DNA of 64,000 nucleotides from Adenanthera pavonina (GCA_026686845.1 JAIVEN010000022.1:29548001-29612000), one strand, 5' to 3'; shown: positions 35,501 through 48,243, counted from the first letter of the stretch. A program made the numbers and translations. Notes: a model not told the origin generated them from the sequence alone.

Positions 35501-37417
35501 TACCATTGCCCACAATGACATGTTGTCCTTGTTTAGCAACTTCATAATGCTTGAACTGATTCCTGTCATGATAGACATGAACAGTTGCTCCATAATCATG
35601 CCACTAGTCAAATGACTTTGCAACACCTGCCATATTCACCTCAAAAACTGTACTAATATGCAAATCAGAAACCATGGCAATCACTTCAGTGAAATCTATG
35701 TCAACCATGTTTGCACTATTAGTATTATCATTCTTTGGCCTTTCCTTGTATCTACAATCTTTTTTCAAATGTCCTTTCTTTCCACAAACAAAATATGATT
35801 TGGAATTCTTGAATTGTTTTTCTAGATTGAAGGCAATAGGCATTAGGTTCTTTCTCTTGTTAACCCTAGAAGAATTCTATTTTTTTTTTCTTGCAACCAT
35901 AAAGTTAACTTTAAACTCAGATTCTTAATATTTCTTTTGTAAAACTCTAGTCTCTTGTTCAAAATGTAAATGCTTCAGAATCTGCTCTAAAGTAAAACTT
36001 TCTGTAGTGTGTAGCAGCTTCTTTCTATAATCATGCCAACATAGGGTAACTTGGCATTTATGGCACCCCACTTCCATAGATTCTGGAATGTCCACCTTTT
36101 TGTCTTTTAGTTTAGAAACTATAATCTACAGATCATGAACTTGATCTACAAGGTTAACAGCATCTTGTAATATGTAGTCAAAATATTGCATAATTAAAAC
36201 TTATTTGTCCCTTGCTTCTCTATGTTGTTGATAGAGTATGATTGAGGCATGAAGCATTTGGAGTCCTTGGACATGGCAATGAGCTTGGAAAAAGCACAAA
36301 GCCCAACTATTTAAATCAAGCTGCAGCCTAAAAAAAAGAGCTAGAAAGTATGAAAAATGCTTCCAATCATATAAGCTAATGGTCCAAACCCAAAAGAAGC
36401 CCATGTGGGAGATATAACTTGAAGACAATGTGTGCTTCTCATGTGACCATTAAAAGTGACATTTTTATATGATTAATATTTAGGTCAAAAGTTTCCTATT
36501 TAAATTAGGCTACTTTTTGCTGATTTCTTTTTGAGTTTGTTTCTTAATTTGAAAAAGGTGATAAGAGCCATCTTTGGAGAATTAATTCAGCACCTTATGT
36601 CCAGATTCATTGTATAATGAGGTGTCACCTTTTAGGAATATTTAATGCTTATTATTCTTAGGGATTCTTGGTAGCCTTTTTCTATCTATAAATAGGCACC
36701 ACTTTGTAAGGTTTTCTACACAACATGAATGAATGAATTTCTTTTCAACAACTTTTTTGTTGTTCAGTGAGTTCTTTATTGCTTATCCTTGAGTGCCAGA
36801 AAGAATGAGGACTTATCAAGGAGTGGTGATCCTTGTGGCATCCCGGAGTTAGGATTCAAGAGACGGGTTCTCTTGGAGTCTATTTTTTTCAACCAATATT
36901 TTGGTTCAGTTTTCTTATTTTCATCATCTCTACTTTTTTGTTTTGTTCATTATTGTTCTTTGTTGTTTTTGTGTTCAATTCATCTTTCCTTGAGTTGCAC
37001 GATCCTTATCTCGAAGAAGACTCTTAGGACAGGTTCCTAACGTGGCTCACATCAGTTGTATTTGGCTTCCAATGCATCCTAGATCTCTGTTAAAGATGAC
37101 AAGGATGAGTACAAATCATACAGCCAGTTGGATAGAGTGTTCATGATGTGGCCATGATGTATTACCTCATCCTCTAGTCTCTTCTTCCTAACAACCTTGA
37201 TAGCTTCACTATCATCATCCTTAGGACGTCCAAGAGGCTTCAATGCAGGATCAAGCTAGTACAGAATTTTCATGGTGGTCAGTAGGAACATCATCTTGTC
37301 TTTCCATCTATTGAAATTTGTCCCATCAAAATGATTAAGCTTGATGCAATCCTGGTTCATGACCTTGAAAGCTGATTCCTGGCTAGTCTCCATCATCTAC
37401 AAATAACACCATAAGAT
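32589..37417 (-). pseudogene. Ty1-copia gag-pol, decayed, minus strand
   Basis: Read from right to left. The gag end contains a CCHC knuckle (CGKKGHLKKDC, near 35780), followed by a protease-region piece (HDYGATVHVY, then VIVGNGNPVSVLG, 35322-35626). Integrase sequence has LMHSDVCELNG, FSRYTYVYLM and LRSDRGGEY (34826-35110). Reverse transcriptase has VKTAFLNGELEEEVYM, LYDLKQVPKQWH and a DDMLIFG version of the YVDD box (33150-34100). RNase H has SLHCDNEATMSRA, then SRYISLRHEYVRKL, ending near 32589. The order gag-PR-INT-RT-RH is that of Ty1-copia. Several frameshifts and stops make it non-functional. Gag is interrupted at about 36205-37056 by an LTR-like insert. Confidence 0.85.
36205..37056. 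mobile_element. LTR-like insertion in copia gag (solo LTR or TRIM)
   Basis: About 850 bases that do not fit the gag reading on either side. They hold a plant promoter-like stretch with ctataaatagg near 36684 and a T-rich end, finishing gtggctcaca. The exact start and TSD could not be fixed (tgttg against agttg is the best pair). Confidence 0.4.
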
Positions 37418-38068
37418 TGTAATTAACAGTATATAGAAAACAAAGAAAAAGCTTGGGAATATGTGGTGAACACACGACCCTTAAGGTGTTATACGCCATC
37501 ACCAGGTTTGCTGTAGGATTCTGGCGAACCATCCCTAAGAGTAATCCTGAACACCTGAAATACCAGATAGCAACTTTAAGTATCTCACTATAATGCAGAA
37601 TGGTAAACAGAGAGGAGAGTAGAGAAAGAGGCTAAAGAAAGTTTTTTATATATCGGTATTTCTTGTCTGCCCTCATTATAAAGCAAAGGAACATGAAACC
37701 AAAATTTAATAGCAATTAACAAAATATCAGTTTCTGAACATTGGAAATATGTCTGAAATCCATTTCTAATTTTAAGGATAAAAAAAGATTATGTACACTA
37801 AATCGAAATTAGTTTAAATTTTTTCTTGATTTTTTTAAAATAAAAAACTAGACCACATTCACACCGTTAGATCTATTTTGATCCAACGCTCATGAACGTG
37901 CCACATGTTAAGAGTTTAAATATTAATTATTAATTAATATTTAAACCCACCTAACTTTCCTTTAACAAGCCTTTTGATATGTGTCGCTCTTTCCTTCTTA
38001 TAAAGACTTTGGGATTGTTGTCCATATCCAATGTGATACTTTGTCCTAGTTTTCAAACAATTCCAACA
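37418..38068 (-). mobile_element. Copia composite: LTR 2 (shared)
   Basis: Aligned with LTR 1 over its length, with scattered differences. It lies between the gag end of the first copy (left) and a second set of 3' UTR plus RNase H (right), so it serves both as 5' LTR of one copy and 3' LTR of the next. Both edges match: tgtaatt at left and ttccaaca plus the purine tract at right. Confidence 0.75.
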
Positions 38069-38464
38069 ATCCCCCACATAGTTTGAAAACTAAGTATCCT
38101 CTCATATCTATAAAAATATGCATAGCAATATGTGTCTTTTGACTTGAACATATTGTTAATGTAGATATTTCAAAGTACTAACGAGTTAATGATTGCTTAA
38201 GTGCATTAAACCATAACTTTAGTGTTAATACTGGAAATTCCACATACATACCCTTATATTTACTTTGTTCTACATATTTTATTTCCTGTACTTTAACGGT
38301 CATGTGCTCTTCCAAGGCTTTTCATGAACATTTCAAGAATCACCCTTAAATTCTTGTAGAAGTGACTCCAATCCTTATGTTCACATAGGTGGATTTCCTT
38401 TAAGCCTTAGTAATATAAGCTTCCTTGAATCCATTAAGAGTTTGACTCACCCTGAACCTTTAAG

Positions 38465-39242
38465 TTCTTTTTATTTTTTTTTTGGATAATAGGGCATGAT
38501 AGAGCTTGAAGAGGAAACAAAAAGACTAAATAGACAAATGGCCACTAGGAGTTAACTAACTCTACTAAGCACCTATCAGATTAAAAAAAAAGTAAACATT
38601 CAGGGGGAACTTCTTCCATCAACAAAGGACTGAAACTACTTGAGTAGGTAGCTTTGGCAAGAGCATCAGCATATTTGAGTGCTTGTTGGTGCAAATGATG
38701 AAGCTCAACCTCCCAAGAATTGAGTAACATCTCACAGATCTGAAGAACCTCTTCTTAGAGGGGATGCTGCACATCTTCATCTCTAAAAATCCAGTTAATG
38801 GATTCCAAAGAATCAGTATATATCTAGATTCTTTTGAAACCTTTCTCCTTGACAATTTGTAAACCAATCTTGATGGTGTTGATTTCAGCTGCAGTACTAT
38901 TCATATAACCCAGGCATTGCTTGAACCTAATCCAATTTGCATTGGCTTCTCTATGAACACCTCTACAAGCCACACTAGATTGACTATTTAGAGATCCATC
39001 CACATCAAGTTTGAGCCAGTCATGTTAGGAAGGGGATTGTATTCTCTATTGTTAGTTAAGAAAAGCATCTCTTTATGCTTGCTGAATGATGTCTCTTCAA
39101 ATAATCTATTAAAACAGCATGATTTGATGTTCCTCACAATTGTGGTAATGCCTTCAAAGATTTTCTTGCATCTCATTGTCCAGAGGAGCTAGCACATAAA
39201 GCCAAAACTTTACACCACAGCTATTTCTAGTTTGTACCCCTC
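38465..39242 (-). pseudogene. LINE, 3' part: RNase H domain and A-tail
   Basis: A T-rich tract at 38465-38482 (A-tail on the minus strand) marks the 3' end of a LINE inserted in copia 3' UTR. Minus-strand reading from 39180 down gives WMDLDGSLNSQS, NSTAAEINTIKIGL, IYTDSLESINWIF and YADALAKATYSSSF, the RNase H domain of plant LINEs including its acidic residues. In-frame stops are present. The upstream part continues beyond the solo LTR at 41885. Confidence 0.7.
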
Positions 39243-41884
39243 TGTAACACCCTAAGACCAAAGACCTAAAAATATACTAAGAAGGAGACAAAACATCACT
39301 AATGACAGAAACAGGATGATGCTGTGGCCTACTACAATTTCACCATGGTGTGGAAGCTCTTGAGTTGAAAAGGAATAGAAATAGCGAAGTGTGGCGCTAC
39401 GGCCTTAACACTAGTGCTGCGGTGTTAAATACTGATACAAAATAAGCAATTTGCAGATTTTTCCAACAAACTTCCTACGAGCATAATTTTGGGTTCCGAC
39501 CTCCGATTGACCTAATTCCTCTTCCTATAGGTCACTTTACTCTCAATCTAACTATGGACATCAGCCACATCTAAAAATACCTCCACATGGAGATTTTAGA
39601 CACTAAAAGTCATTTTGATTGCCTTTTGACCAAAACGAAGAATTCAATAACCCTAAATGCCACCAATGACCAATTGGTAGTCCATGATCCTTTTCATAGG
39701 TCACACTTGACTCAACAAACTTGTGTAAGAAGGTTTTATCCCAGAGAAACCACTTCTCCGAGTTGATTCCCTTAAACTTTAAGACAACACCATAGGCTGT
39801 ACGCCCAAAATGCATATCCACAAGGCCCAAAACCATATTGGGTTCATAATGAGGCCTACCAAGCCTGACATACACAATCAAACATACCCCAACACATATT
39901 GATCTATACCGGGATCCAGAATCATATCACATCAATAACCACAACATATACTAGCATTCAGGCATATCCACAATACTCCTTAACATTCTACCAATTATAC
40001 AATATCACATATAGCACATATAATCCCAAGATGCAAGCTATAGACAAAACATCCAACACTAAACTGCTTGGCACAATTCATTACATAAACTAACAGCATA
40101 AAGCTACCAGCCACTCGAATATTCCAGTGACGGAGAGAGCTAGGATTCCTTAGTCTTCTTCGGACTAATGCTAGAGTCTTTACCTGAAATATTAACCATG
40201 GAGGGGTGTGAAACAAAATCTCAGTAACTAAGAAAACACACAACAAATAATATATATTTGATATAATCAAATGTTTGCATGCATATGATGCAATGCCAAT
40301 GCAATTGAATGAAAGTTTCCCTTTGTATACGGCTAGAACCACGGGTTAGTACCACCACAAGGCATACCCAATAGGTGATTCCCTTCTAACAACTAATGAA
40401 GACTGGTTCTTGGACATCACTAAGCTCACTGCACACTAGTATGACCCGGTCAAAGGCCACACTAATGATTAGATCGTGGTTCTTCTTCCTTTAGATCACC
40501 TAAAATGATAGTCATTTAGGGAAGGTGCATCCCCAATCCACTGTCACCTGGCTCTCCTAGCCATAGAAGAGAATTTAGTGGCAGAGATATATAATCATTC
40601 GCATCACCACTTAGCCACTAATGGTTCAGTATATCACGTGGTATGATCATATCTTATTTCATTATCACCCAATAAATCATTCCCAATATGCATAATGTAG
40701 TGATAATGCTTAATGCCATACTAACATGTCTATGCCATACACAATTGTCATTATTCTCATAATCATTACCATTATCATGCTAGCATGCTATCATATGGGG
40801 ATGCTAAAGAATCATAGATATACAACAATAACATACTTTCTCATTTATTACATATAAGCATCAGGTATAAAGCTTACCATACCTCCGCTAGTTGTGTACA
40901 TAGTATGATATGAAAAGAACAACAAACATACAAGTGATATCATGATATGAAAAGGAACATACATACATATATATATATATAATAATAAGTCAACACATAT
41001 ACAACATACACCCCGGTTGCCTCGAATTGCTAACATAGTGCAAATAAGGTAATTTGGTAAGCCTTTGGAGCACCAATCACTAATCGAACACTTCCAATTA
41101 ATGGATAGAACACTATAATGTCATCATACCTCAAATTAACATAATCCACAACTCATAATTCAACCATCCAAACTTGACCCATTGTTCCAATAGCATAATT
41201 ACATATTAATGAGCCCTAAATACATAACCAACCCATATGAACAAACACTTAAACTTCGGATTTCATGCTAAACCTTAGGATCCCAAGTTAGGGTTTAGAG
41301 TAAATATCACATAACCATCCAAAAACTTACACCCAAGCCTATGGGACACCAAACAACACTCCAATTATCCATTAGCAACTATTTTAATCGGTGGAAATTC
41401 AATCAAACATGTACCCTCATACATAACAATGAATTTCATCCCAAAATCATAAAGAAAAAGGAGAATGAAGGGTAAAAGTTCACATACCAACTAAAAATCA
41501 AGCTCCCAAGGTCTGAAAATTGCTCCCCAAGGTCAGATTCTCCAAGCCCTAGCAGTGCTTCCTTCGTTCTTCTCCAAATTCTTTTCTTTCACCCCAACTG
41601 AATTGCGTTTGATTTAAAGAAATTTTGAGACTTGCACCATGGTGGACGATAAGCTCACCGCGGCGCGAGACCCTTTTATCCAAAAAAGGATAAAAATCCT
41701 ATGCTTTCTCGCTTCCCTGGCCTTGTCCTTCGCTGTTGTGTGAAGGCTTCTGTCTCATTTTCTTGAATTTTTATCCATTTTATCCTTCCTCCGATTCTGG
41801 CTCCTCTAACACTGAACAATTCAAAGTATACACTTTTCATTAGCTCATTGCTAAATTCAAGACAATACTTTGAGGGTCATTATA
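39243..41884 (-). mobile_element. Solo long LTR (gypsy-type), 2642 bp, inside the LINE
   Basis: On the plus strand it starts tgtaacaccc and ends gtcattata, with the 5-bp TSD ccctc at 39238-39242 and 41885-41889. It is the most diverged complete copy of the family in the window; its hairpin near 40894-40950 is no longer pairable. Confidence 0.8.
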
Positions 41885-41889
41885 CCCTC

Positions 41890-43445
41890 CCAGCCTCATT
41901 TTTACTATTCCAATCAAGCTAAACTTGTAAATTAGAACAAAATAAAATATGATAATAAACAAGTTTCATAATATATAGATATGCAAGTTTCTCTTGCAAG
42001 CTCACAATCGTGAAGGGCATGTAAAATTGTTTCCTTACTCTCACACTCAAGGATAGGAAGCAATAGATGATTGTCCTTTTTTATCTTTAAGTAAATTAGA
42101 GGGGAGCCTCTCATGGAACACTTGCTAAAGGAAGACTTTCATTTTCTCCCAAACTAGCCACTTCCATATTCTCTTCCACTTAGGATCATTGCTTGTAAAA
42201 TTTTGTTTGGCCAAGAATTCATAAGCTGATTTCACAGAGAAATTCCCATCATTGGAGTATCTCTAGCAAAGACAATCATCATCTAAACTACCAGAAGGCT
42301 TGACAATTTTTATCTTCTCAAGGACCTAATGAGGAAGCCATGTTCTCAAAGCTTGGGTATTCCATAAACCTGAAGGTAAAAGGAAGTCACAAACTTTGGC
42401 TTGATAGTTTAAGCTATCTTCATTGGCTGACACATAAGAGATAAAAGGCCCATTTAATGGTGATCATAGATCCCACCAAAAACTTTTAGTACGGCCATTC
42501 CCAATCTTTTTACCAACCCTTTTTAGAAAAATATCCCAGACTTTGATGATGGCATTCCAAGCATGAGATGCTGATTTTCTATTTTGAATATAGGGCAGTA
42601 ACTTACCACCACACCTGTATTTATCCCTTAAGCATTTGACCTATAGGGTATTTGTATTTGTTAGCAGTCCCCAACATATTTTCATAATGAAAGCTTTGTT
42701 TTGGAGCTTCTGATCTTTTATACCAAGTCCACCATTTTGTTTACTTCTCTTCACAGTATCCCAAGTAATTAAGTGTATCTTCCTTTTCCCTTAATGGTCA
42801 CCCTAAAAGAAGTCTCTATTGCATTTATCAATCTCATCTATGATACCTTTATGTAAGAGCATTGATTGCATGTAATAGCTGGGGAAGGCACTTATGACTG
42901 ACTTAATCAAGATGGAACAACCTGCTATAGTTAGGAATTTACCGTTCCATCCCGAAAGGTGATTATACATCTTATGAATGAAGGGACTACATGTAACTTT
43001 TGTAGCTCTCTTGTGAAGCAAGGGGATCCCCGAGTATTTGCCTAAATCAACTGTAAGGCCTATACCAAGAATTTGGCTAAGCTCTCTAGCTCTATTGAAA
43101 TGGACATTTTCTGAGTAGAACATTTTAGTTTTCTGTCAATTCATTCTATAGCCAGAGAAGAAAAAAAAGGATTCCATGACTTCTTTGACCAGTTCCACTT
43201 GCTCGATGGAGGCTTTTCCAAATAGGATCAAATCGTTTGCAAAGAAAAGATGGGAAAAGGGAGGCCTTATTGAGATAGCTTGAATGTCTTCCATCTTTTA
43301 TTTTCACATTCTTGCATAATCAATTGTCCAAGCCTCACCATGCAAAGGACAAAGAGGTACGGGCTCAAAGGGTCTACTTGTCTCATTCCTCTTAACAGTT
43401 GGAAATTAGGGGAGGTATCGCCATTCCATAAAACTTTCATTGTAT
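41890..43445 (-). pseudogene. LINE, 5' remaining part: reverse transcriptase and zf-RVT
   Basis: Minus-strand reading from the top: RGMRQVDPLSPYLFVL (RT motif), then HLFFANDLILFGKAS (the FADD catalytic box with D to N), KYSGIPLLHKRA, LSGWNGKFLTIAG and SILIKSVISAFPSYYMQ, then a GGLGIKD-type stretch and WKRIWKWLVWEKMKVF of the zinc-binding region. Stops and frameshifts are frequent. The LINE is 5'-truncated within the RT domain at about 43445, where copia 3' UTR resumes. Confidence 0.75.
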
Positions 43446-43616
43446 GCACTTACTCGGAATGGCCATAAGATTTTCCAGTGCCCAGTCACTTATTAGTAAC
43501 TTGTTTTTTCCCATTGAACCTTTAAATTGGATTTGGTCCAATTAAAGGTTGGGTTTCCATTACTAGTGATTGACATTAAGGGGTTTTAATCCCATTCCTC
43601 TTGATGTCTTGTTGAC
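43446..43616 (-). pseudogene. Second copia copy: 3' UTR and RNase H end
   Basis: It aligns with 32470-32640, including ggtccaattaaaggttgggtttccattactagtgatt. It resumes at the point where the first half (to 38464) was cut by the LINE. Confidence 0.7.
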
Positions 43617-44017
43617 TAGAGTCGGCAATATGGGTTAAGATAGACGGGTCAGCCTATTTAGCTCGATAAAATTGGCAAGTTGGACTTTAAATATAGGAGC
43701 CCAAATAGAAAACAAGTTTTCTAGGCTCGACCCGATTGACCTGTTTTCCTTTTTTTGTTTAAAAGATTAAAAATATTATTTTATTAATTAGTAATGTATG
43801 AATTGTAAAATTTAAATATTATATTGATTTTTAGTGAATAATGGTAATAATTAATTATATTATTTTAAATAATTAGATGAAAAAATAAAAAATAAAAAAT
43901 ATATTTAAAAAAATACGGGTCCATGGGCCCATGCCATATAAGATCGGGCTTCTCAATCTGAGTCAGTTTGGAACAATGGGCTTTTTGGCCTGGCCGAGGC
44001 CCGTTTTGTCTACTCTA
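43617..44017. mobile_element. hAT MITE, 401 bp, in copia RNase H
   Basis: Termini are tagagtcggcaatatggg and, inward from the right, tagagtagacaaaacggg (14 of 18 match). The 8-bp TSD is ttgttgac (43609-43616) against ttattgac (44018-44025). The homologous empty site is at 32633-32641 (ttgttgac followed by taattc). Confidence 0.85.
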
Positions 44018-44316
44018 TTATTGACTAATTCTTTGTTAAGTCTTTCTATAAAAGAATTTGCCAAGTTTTCACTTGTTTTAACATATTGAATTGTTGCCAG
44101 ACATATTCATGCCTTAGACTTATATGTCTAGATTCGCTATTGTAAATTTTATTAAAAGCCCTAGACATAGTAGCCTCACTATCATAATGTAAAGATATGG
44201 CTGGCATCGGTTATGGCCACAGCTTTACTTCCAATAACAAATTCCCCAACCACTCTCCCATTTTACACACAAATGCTAAGGAAACAAATTCTAATTCCGG
44301 TGAACCACCCTATATC
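44018..44316 (-). pseudogene. Second copia copy: RNase H fragment
   Basis: It aligns with 32640-32930 (complement of the CDNEATMSRA / SRYISLRHEY region). It ends at ctaattccggtgaacca, where RNase H is fused to LTR-like sequence. Confidence 0.65.
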
Positions 44317-44445
44317 TTTTGGGATTATGCATGCTATATACTCAGCAACTCTCCCATTTTACAAATAGTTGCTATCCGATATCTCTTGGGATTATGCGTG
44401 CTGTATTAGTAATCCTGAACACCTAAGATATCAGACAGCAACTTC
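44317..44445. other. Scrambled junction of copia and long-LTR pieces
   Basis: Within about 130 bases the phrases ctctcccattttacaa (RNase H), tttgggattatgc (twice, long LTR) and taatcctgaacacctaagatatcagacagcaacttcaa (copia LTR) alternate. Confidence 0.6.
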
Positions 44446-44689
44446 AATTATACAATATTACATACAGCAAGCATAATCCCAAAATACAAGCCATAGACAA
44501 AACATCCAACACTAAACTACTTGGCACAATTCATTACATAAACTAATAACATAAAGCTACCAGCCACTTTGTATATTCTCGTGATGGAGAGAGTTAGGAT
44601 GCCTTAGTCGTCTCCCAACTAATACCATAGTCTTCACCTAAAATATTTACCACAAAGGAGTATGAGACAAAATCTCAGTAACCAAGAAA
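44446..44689 (-). mobile_element. Long-LTR fragment, left part
   Basis: It aligns with 40000-40250 of the solo LTR at 39243 and continues after the nested LTR at 47143-47290 (aligned with 40235-40400). Confidence 0.65.
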
Positions 44690-44694
44690 ACACA

Positions 44695-47137
44695 TGTAAC
44701 ACCTTGCTCCTGAACACCTCCAAACTTAACCAAAAACTCCAACAATCAACTAAACACAACCCAAACATCTCAAAACAACTTCTCAAAACTTCAAAGCAGT
44801 GGAAAAATGCCCAAAACACACTAGAAACTGGGATGGGGCTGTGGCCGATACAGTACCGCCACAGCTCCATCTCCTCCTAGAAATTCACTCCCAATGTCTC
44901 GCTTTGGTGCTGCGGCCTGCTTCTTGGGGCCGCGGCGCCCCATTCTAGTTTCTATACCAGCAAATTTTCCAATTCCAGGGTGAACTTCCGACATGCATAA
45001 TTTTATACTCCAATCTCCGATTGACCTGATTCTAACTCCTACAAATCAATATAGTCTCAATCTATTCATAGACACCAATTTCACTTCAATCCATCTCTGC
45101 ATGGAAATTTTGGACAACCGACACTATTTTAGTCACTTTTTTACCAAAACTCACAACTTATAGCTCTCATTTGCCACCAAAGCCAAATTGACTATCCGGG
45201 ACCATTCATGCAGGTCCAAAACCACTTAACCAACTTGTTTAAAGAAGTTTCACCTCAAAGGAACTATTTCTCTAAGATTTGACCTCCTTGAACCCCAATT
45301 AACAAAATGGTCTAAAGGTCCTAAACACACCAACAAGGCCCATTTCCACCTTTGGTCTCACATATACCATAACTCAACATACACAGCACATATAACATGA
45401 CTTCACATCCATAACATGCCAACAACATCATTTCCATTACAACAACAATATAAATGTCACCACTTAGTTACAAACCATCTATCCTACTTAGCACAAAGTA
45501 CATATCTAAATAAACATACACTACATAGACTTAGTATTCTCATGTCCAATGCTACTTCCTTGTCTTCTCAAGACTAGTGCCAGAACCTTCATCTGAAAGA
45601 GCTAGTTCATGGGAAAGGGGTGTGAGACAAAGTCTTAGTAATCGAGGACAACCACACACATATATATACATATGTCTCATACAATTTTGTGAATGCAATA
45701 TGCAATGGAATGCATGTCTCCCTTGCATACAGCTAGAACCACGAGCTATAATCATAATAGGACATTTTGTATAGGTAATTCCCTTTCAACAGTCGGTGAA
45801 GACTAATTCCGAGACATCACCAAGCTTACCTTACAATAATGTAACCCAGCCAAAGGTTACACTAGTGCTCGGACCATGGCTCTCCTTTCCCTGGACCACC
45901 TCAAATTGGTGGTGATTTAGGGAAGGTACAGTCTACTACAGCCTGGCTCCCCTAGTTATAGGGGAGGATTTAGCGACAGGGATCCCATCCTTATCCTCCC
46001 TTATCATATATCATATATCATATCGTCACCACCACCCAATCCACTATATATCACAATCTCACAATGCCATGTGGTGATACTCATATCGTATCATCATATA
46101 ATCATCATCATCATGTATCACAATGCCATGCATGTATCATGTCATGTCATATCATCAACATCATCTCCAATATTCACCATTTAGTTGTATGCATACCACA
46201 ATATATAGAAAACCGTACACACAAACACATCTATATCATGGTATGAAAGATACATGCATATATACACAAATATACATAATATCATTCAATACATACAATA
46301 CAATATAAACACCTGGTTGCCTCAAGTTGTCAATACCATGCACATGCGATTCCATGAGCTTCCTTGAATACCAATCCCATGACTTGACTTTTCCAAGCAA
46401 CCAAACAACCACTACAACAACATCATAATACTTCAATTAACATACAATCCAAATGCCCAAATTCCACAATTCAACTATTTAGGACTAACCCAATGTACCA
46501 ACACCACTTTCATGCATCATTAAGCTCCTAGGAACCATTCGAACATCAATCAATCCCATACACTTCGGATTCCCAAGAGCCCTAACCGAAAACGACCTAT
46601 GGTTAAGCTAAAATCATACATAATCCTTTCAAAACTCACACCCAAGCAACAAGAACACCAAATCACACTCCATTAACCCCATTCCATCTATTTCAATTGG
46701 TGAGATTCAGCCAAAACCAAAGATCCCAACTTATACCCAGAAAATCACAAGTTTAAACCGAAGAAAATGGAAAGGGAGAAGTAAAGATCACTTACCAATC
46801 AAGATCCAAGCTTCAAGAGACTGAAAATCACTCTGAAGCGCAGGAAAACAAGAACCCTAACAAAGCTCTATCGGTTCTCCTTTGTTTCTTTCTTTTTTGA
46901 TCGTCCAAAATGATTCGGATTTAAATAAAATCCTCGATTCTTGCTGCAACCCCAGATAAGCTCGCCTTGACGCCACCAATTTCAGCCGAAAAATGCCATT
47001 GGAACTCGCTCTCATCGCAGTGGCCCTGCTTCTCACCACGACGTGGAGCTCTTTTTCCTCCACATTAAACCTTTCTCCGTCCTGTTTCCTCTGGTTCTGC
47101 ACACAATGCCAATACAAATGTCATGAGGGTTGTTACA
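44695..47137 (-). mobile_element. Solo long LTR (gypsy-type), 2443 bp, nested in an older copy of its own family
   Basis: Plus-strand ends tgtaacacc and gttgttaca; perfect TSD acaca at 44690-44694 and 47138-47142. It aligns fully, in inverted orientation, with 27518-29971 and carries the hairpin at 46192-46245. Confidence 0.85.
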
Positions 47138-47142
47138 ACACA

Positions 47143-47290
47143 CAATAGACAATATATATTCAATATAATCAAATGTTTGCATATGATATGATGTAATGCC
47201 AATGCAATGGAATGAATGTTCCTCTTCGTACACGACTAGAACAACGAGTTAGTACCATCATAAGACATATCCAATAGGTGATTTTCTTAC
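47143..47290 (-). mobile_element. Long-LTR fragment, right part
   Basis: It contains atataatcaaatgtttgcat and gactagaac.acgagttagtaccat as in 40235-40380, completing the fragment cut by the nested solo LTR. Confidence 0.6.
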
Positions 47291-47433
47291 AACAATCGAT
47301 TAAATTAAATTAAATATATTTAAAAAAAATAAGGGCCTACAGGCCTATGCCATGGGGGCTCGGGCTTCTCAATCCAAGTCTGTTTGGAAAAACGAGCTTT
47401 TTGGCTTGGTCCAGACCCGTTTTGTGTGCTCTA
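47291..47433. mobile_element. Right half of a hAT MITE, second copy
   Basis: It matches the right part of 43617-44017 (gggcc.a.gg.c.atgccat, tcgggcttctcaatc, gacccgttttgt) and ends ctcta before ttattaac, at the same RNase H position. It therefore descends from the same insertion. Confidence 0.75.
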
Positions 47434-47704
47434 TTATTAACTAATTCTTTGTTGAGTCCTTTTGTAAAAGAATTTGCCAAGTTTTCACTTCTTTTCAAGT
47501 ATTGAATTGTTATAATTTCATTATATGTCTAGATTCGCTATTGTAAATTTTATTAAAAGTCCTAGACATAGTAGTCTCACTGTCATAATATAAAGATATG
47601 GTTAGCATCGATTGTGGTCACAGCTTTATTTCCAATAACAAATTCATTAGCCACTCTCCCATTTTACACACTGATGATAAAGGCAACAAATTCTGATTCT
47701 GGTG
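47434..47704 (-). pseudogene. Copia RNase H fragment fused to LTR 3
   Basis: It aligns with 44025-44316 and 32640-32930. At its right end gcaacaaattctgattctgg passes straight into LTR sequence (gaacca.ccc), joined at an attct microhomology. Confidence 0.65.
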
Positions 47705-48243
47705 AACCACCCCTGGAAATAATCCCAAATACTTGAGATATTAGACAGCAACTTCAAGTATCTCACTATAATGCAAAACGATGAACAAAAAAGAGAGTAA
47801 AGAAGGAAGCTGAAGAAAGTTTTCTATATATCTGTGAATCTAATCTGCCCTCATTGTATAGTAGAGGAACATGAAACCAAAATTTAATAGCAATTAACAA
47901 AATATTAGTTTCTGAAAGTTGGAAATACATCTGAAATCTGTTTCTAATTTTGAGGATAAAAAGAGATTATGTACACTAAACCGAAATTAGTTTAAATTTC
48001 TTCTCAATTTTTTCGTAAAATAAAAAATTAGACCAAATACACACCGTTAAATCTATTTTGATCCAATACTCGTGAACACACCACATGCTAAGTGTTTAAA
48101 TATTAATTATTAATTAATATTTAAACCCACATAGTTTTCCTTTAACAAGCCATTTGACATTTGTCACTCCTTCCTTCTTATAAAGACTTTGGGATTGTTG
48201 TCCCAATGTGAGACTTTGTCCTAGTTTTCAAACTATTCCAACA
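47705..48243 (-). mobile_element. Copia composite: LTR 3 (outer 5' end), truncated
   Basis: It aligns with the last ~540 bases of LTR 1 and LTR 2 and ends ttccaaca at 48243, followed by non-copia DNA. The following ccatt is the likely partner of caatt at 31380-31384. Confidence 0.7.
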
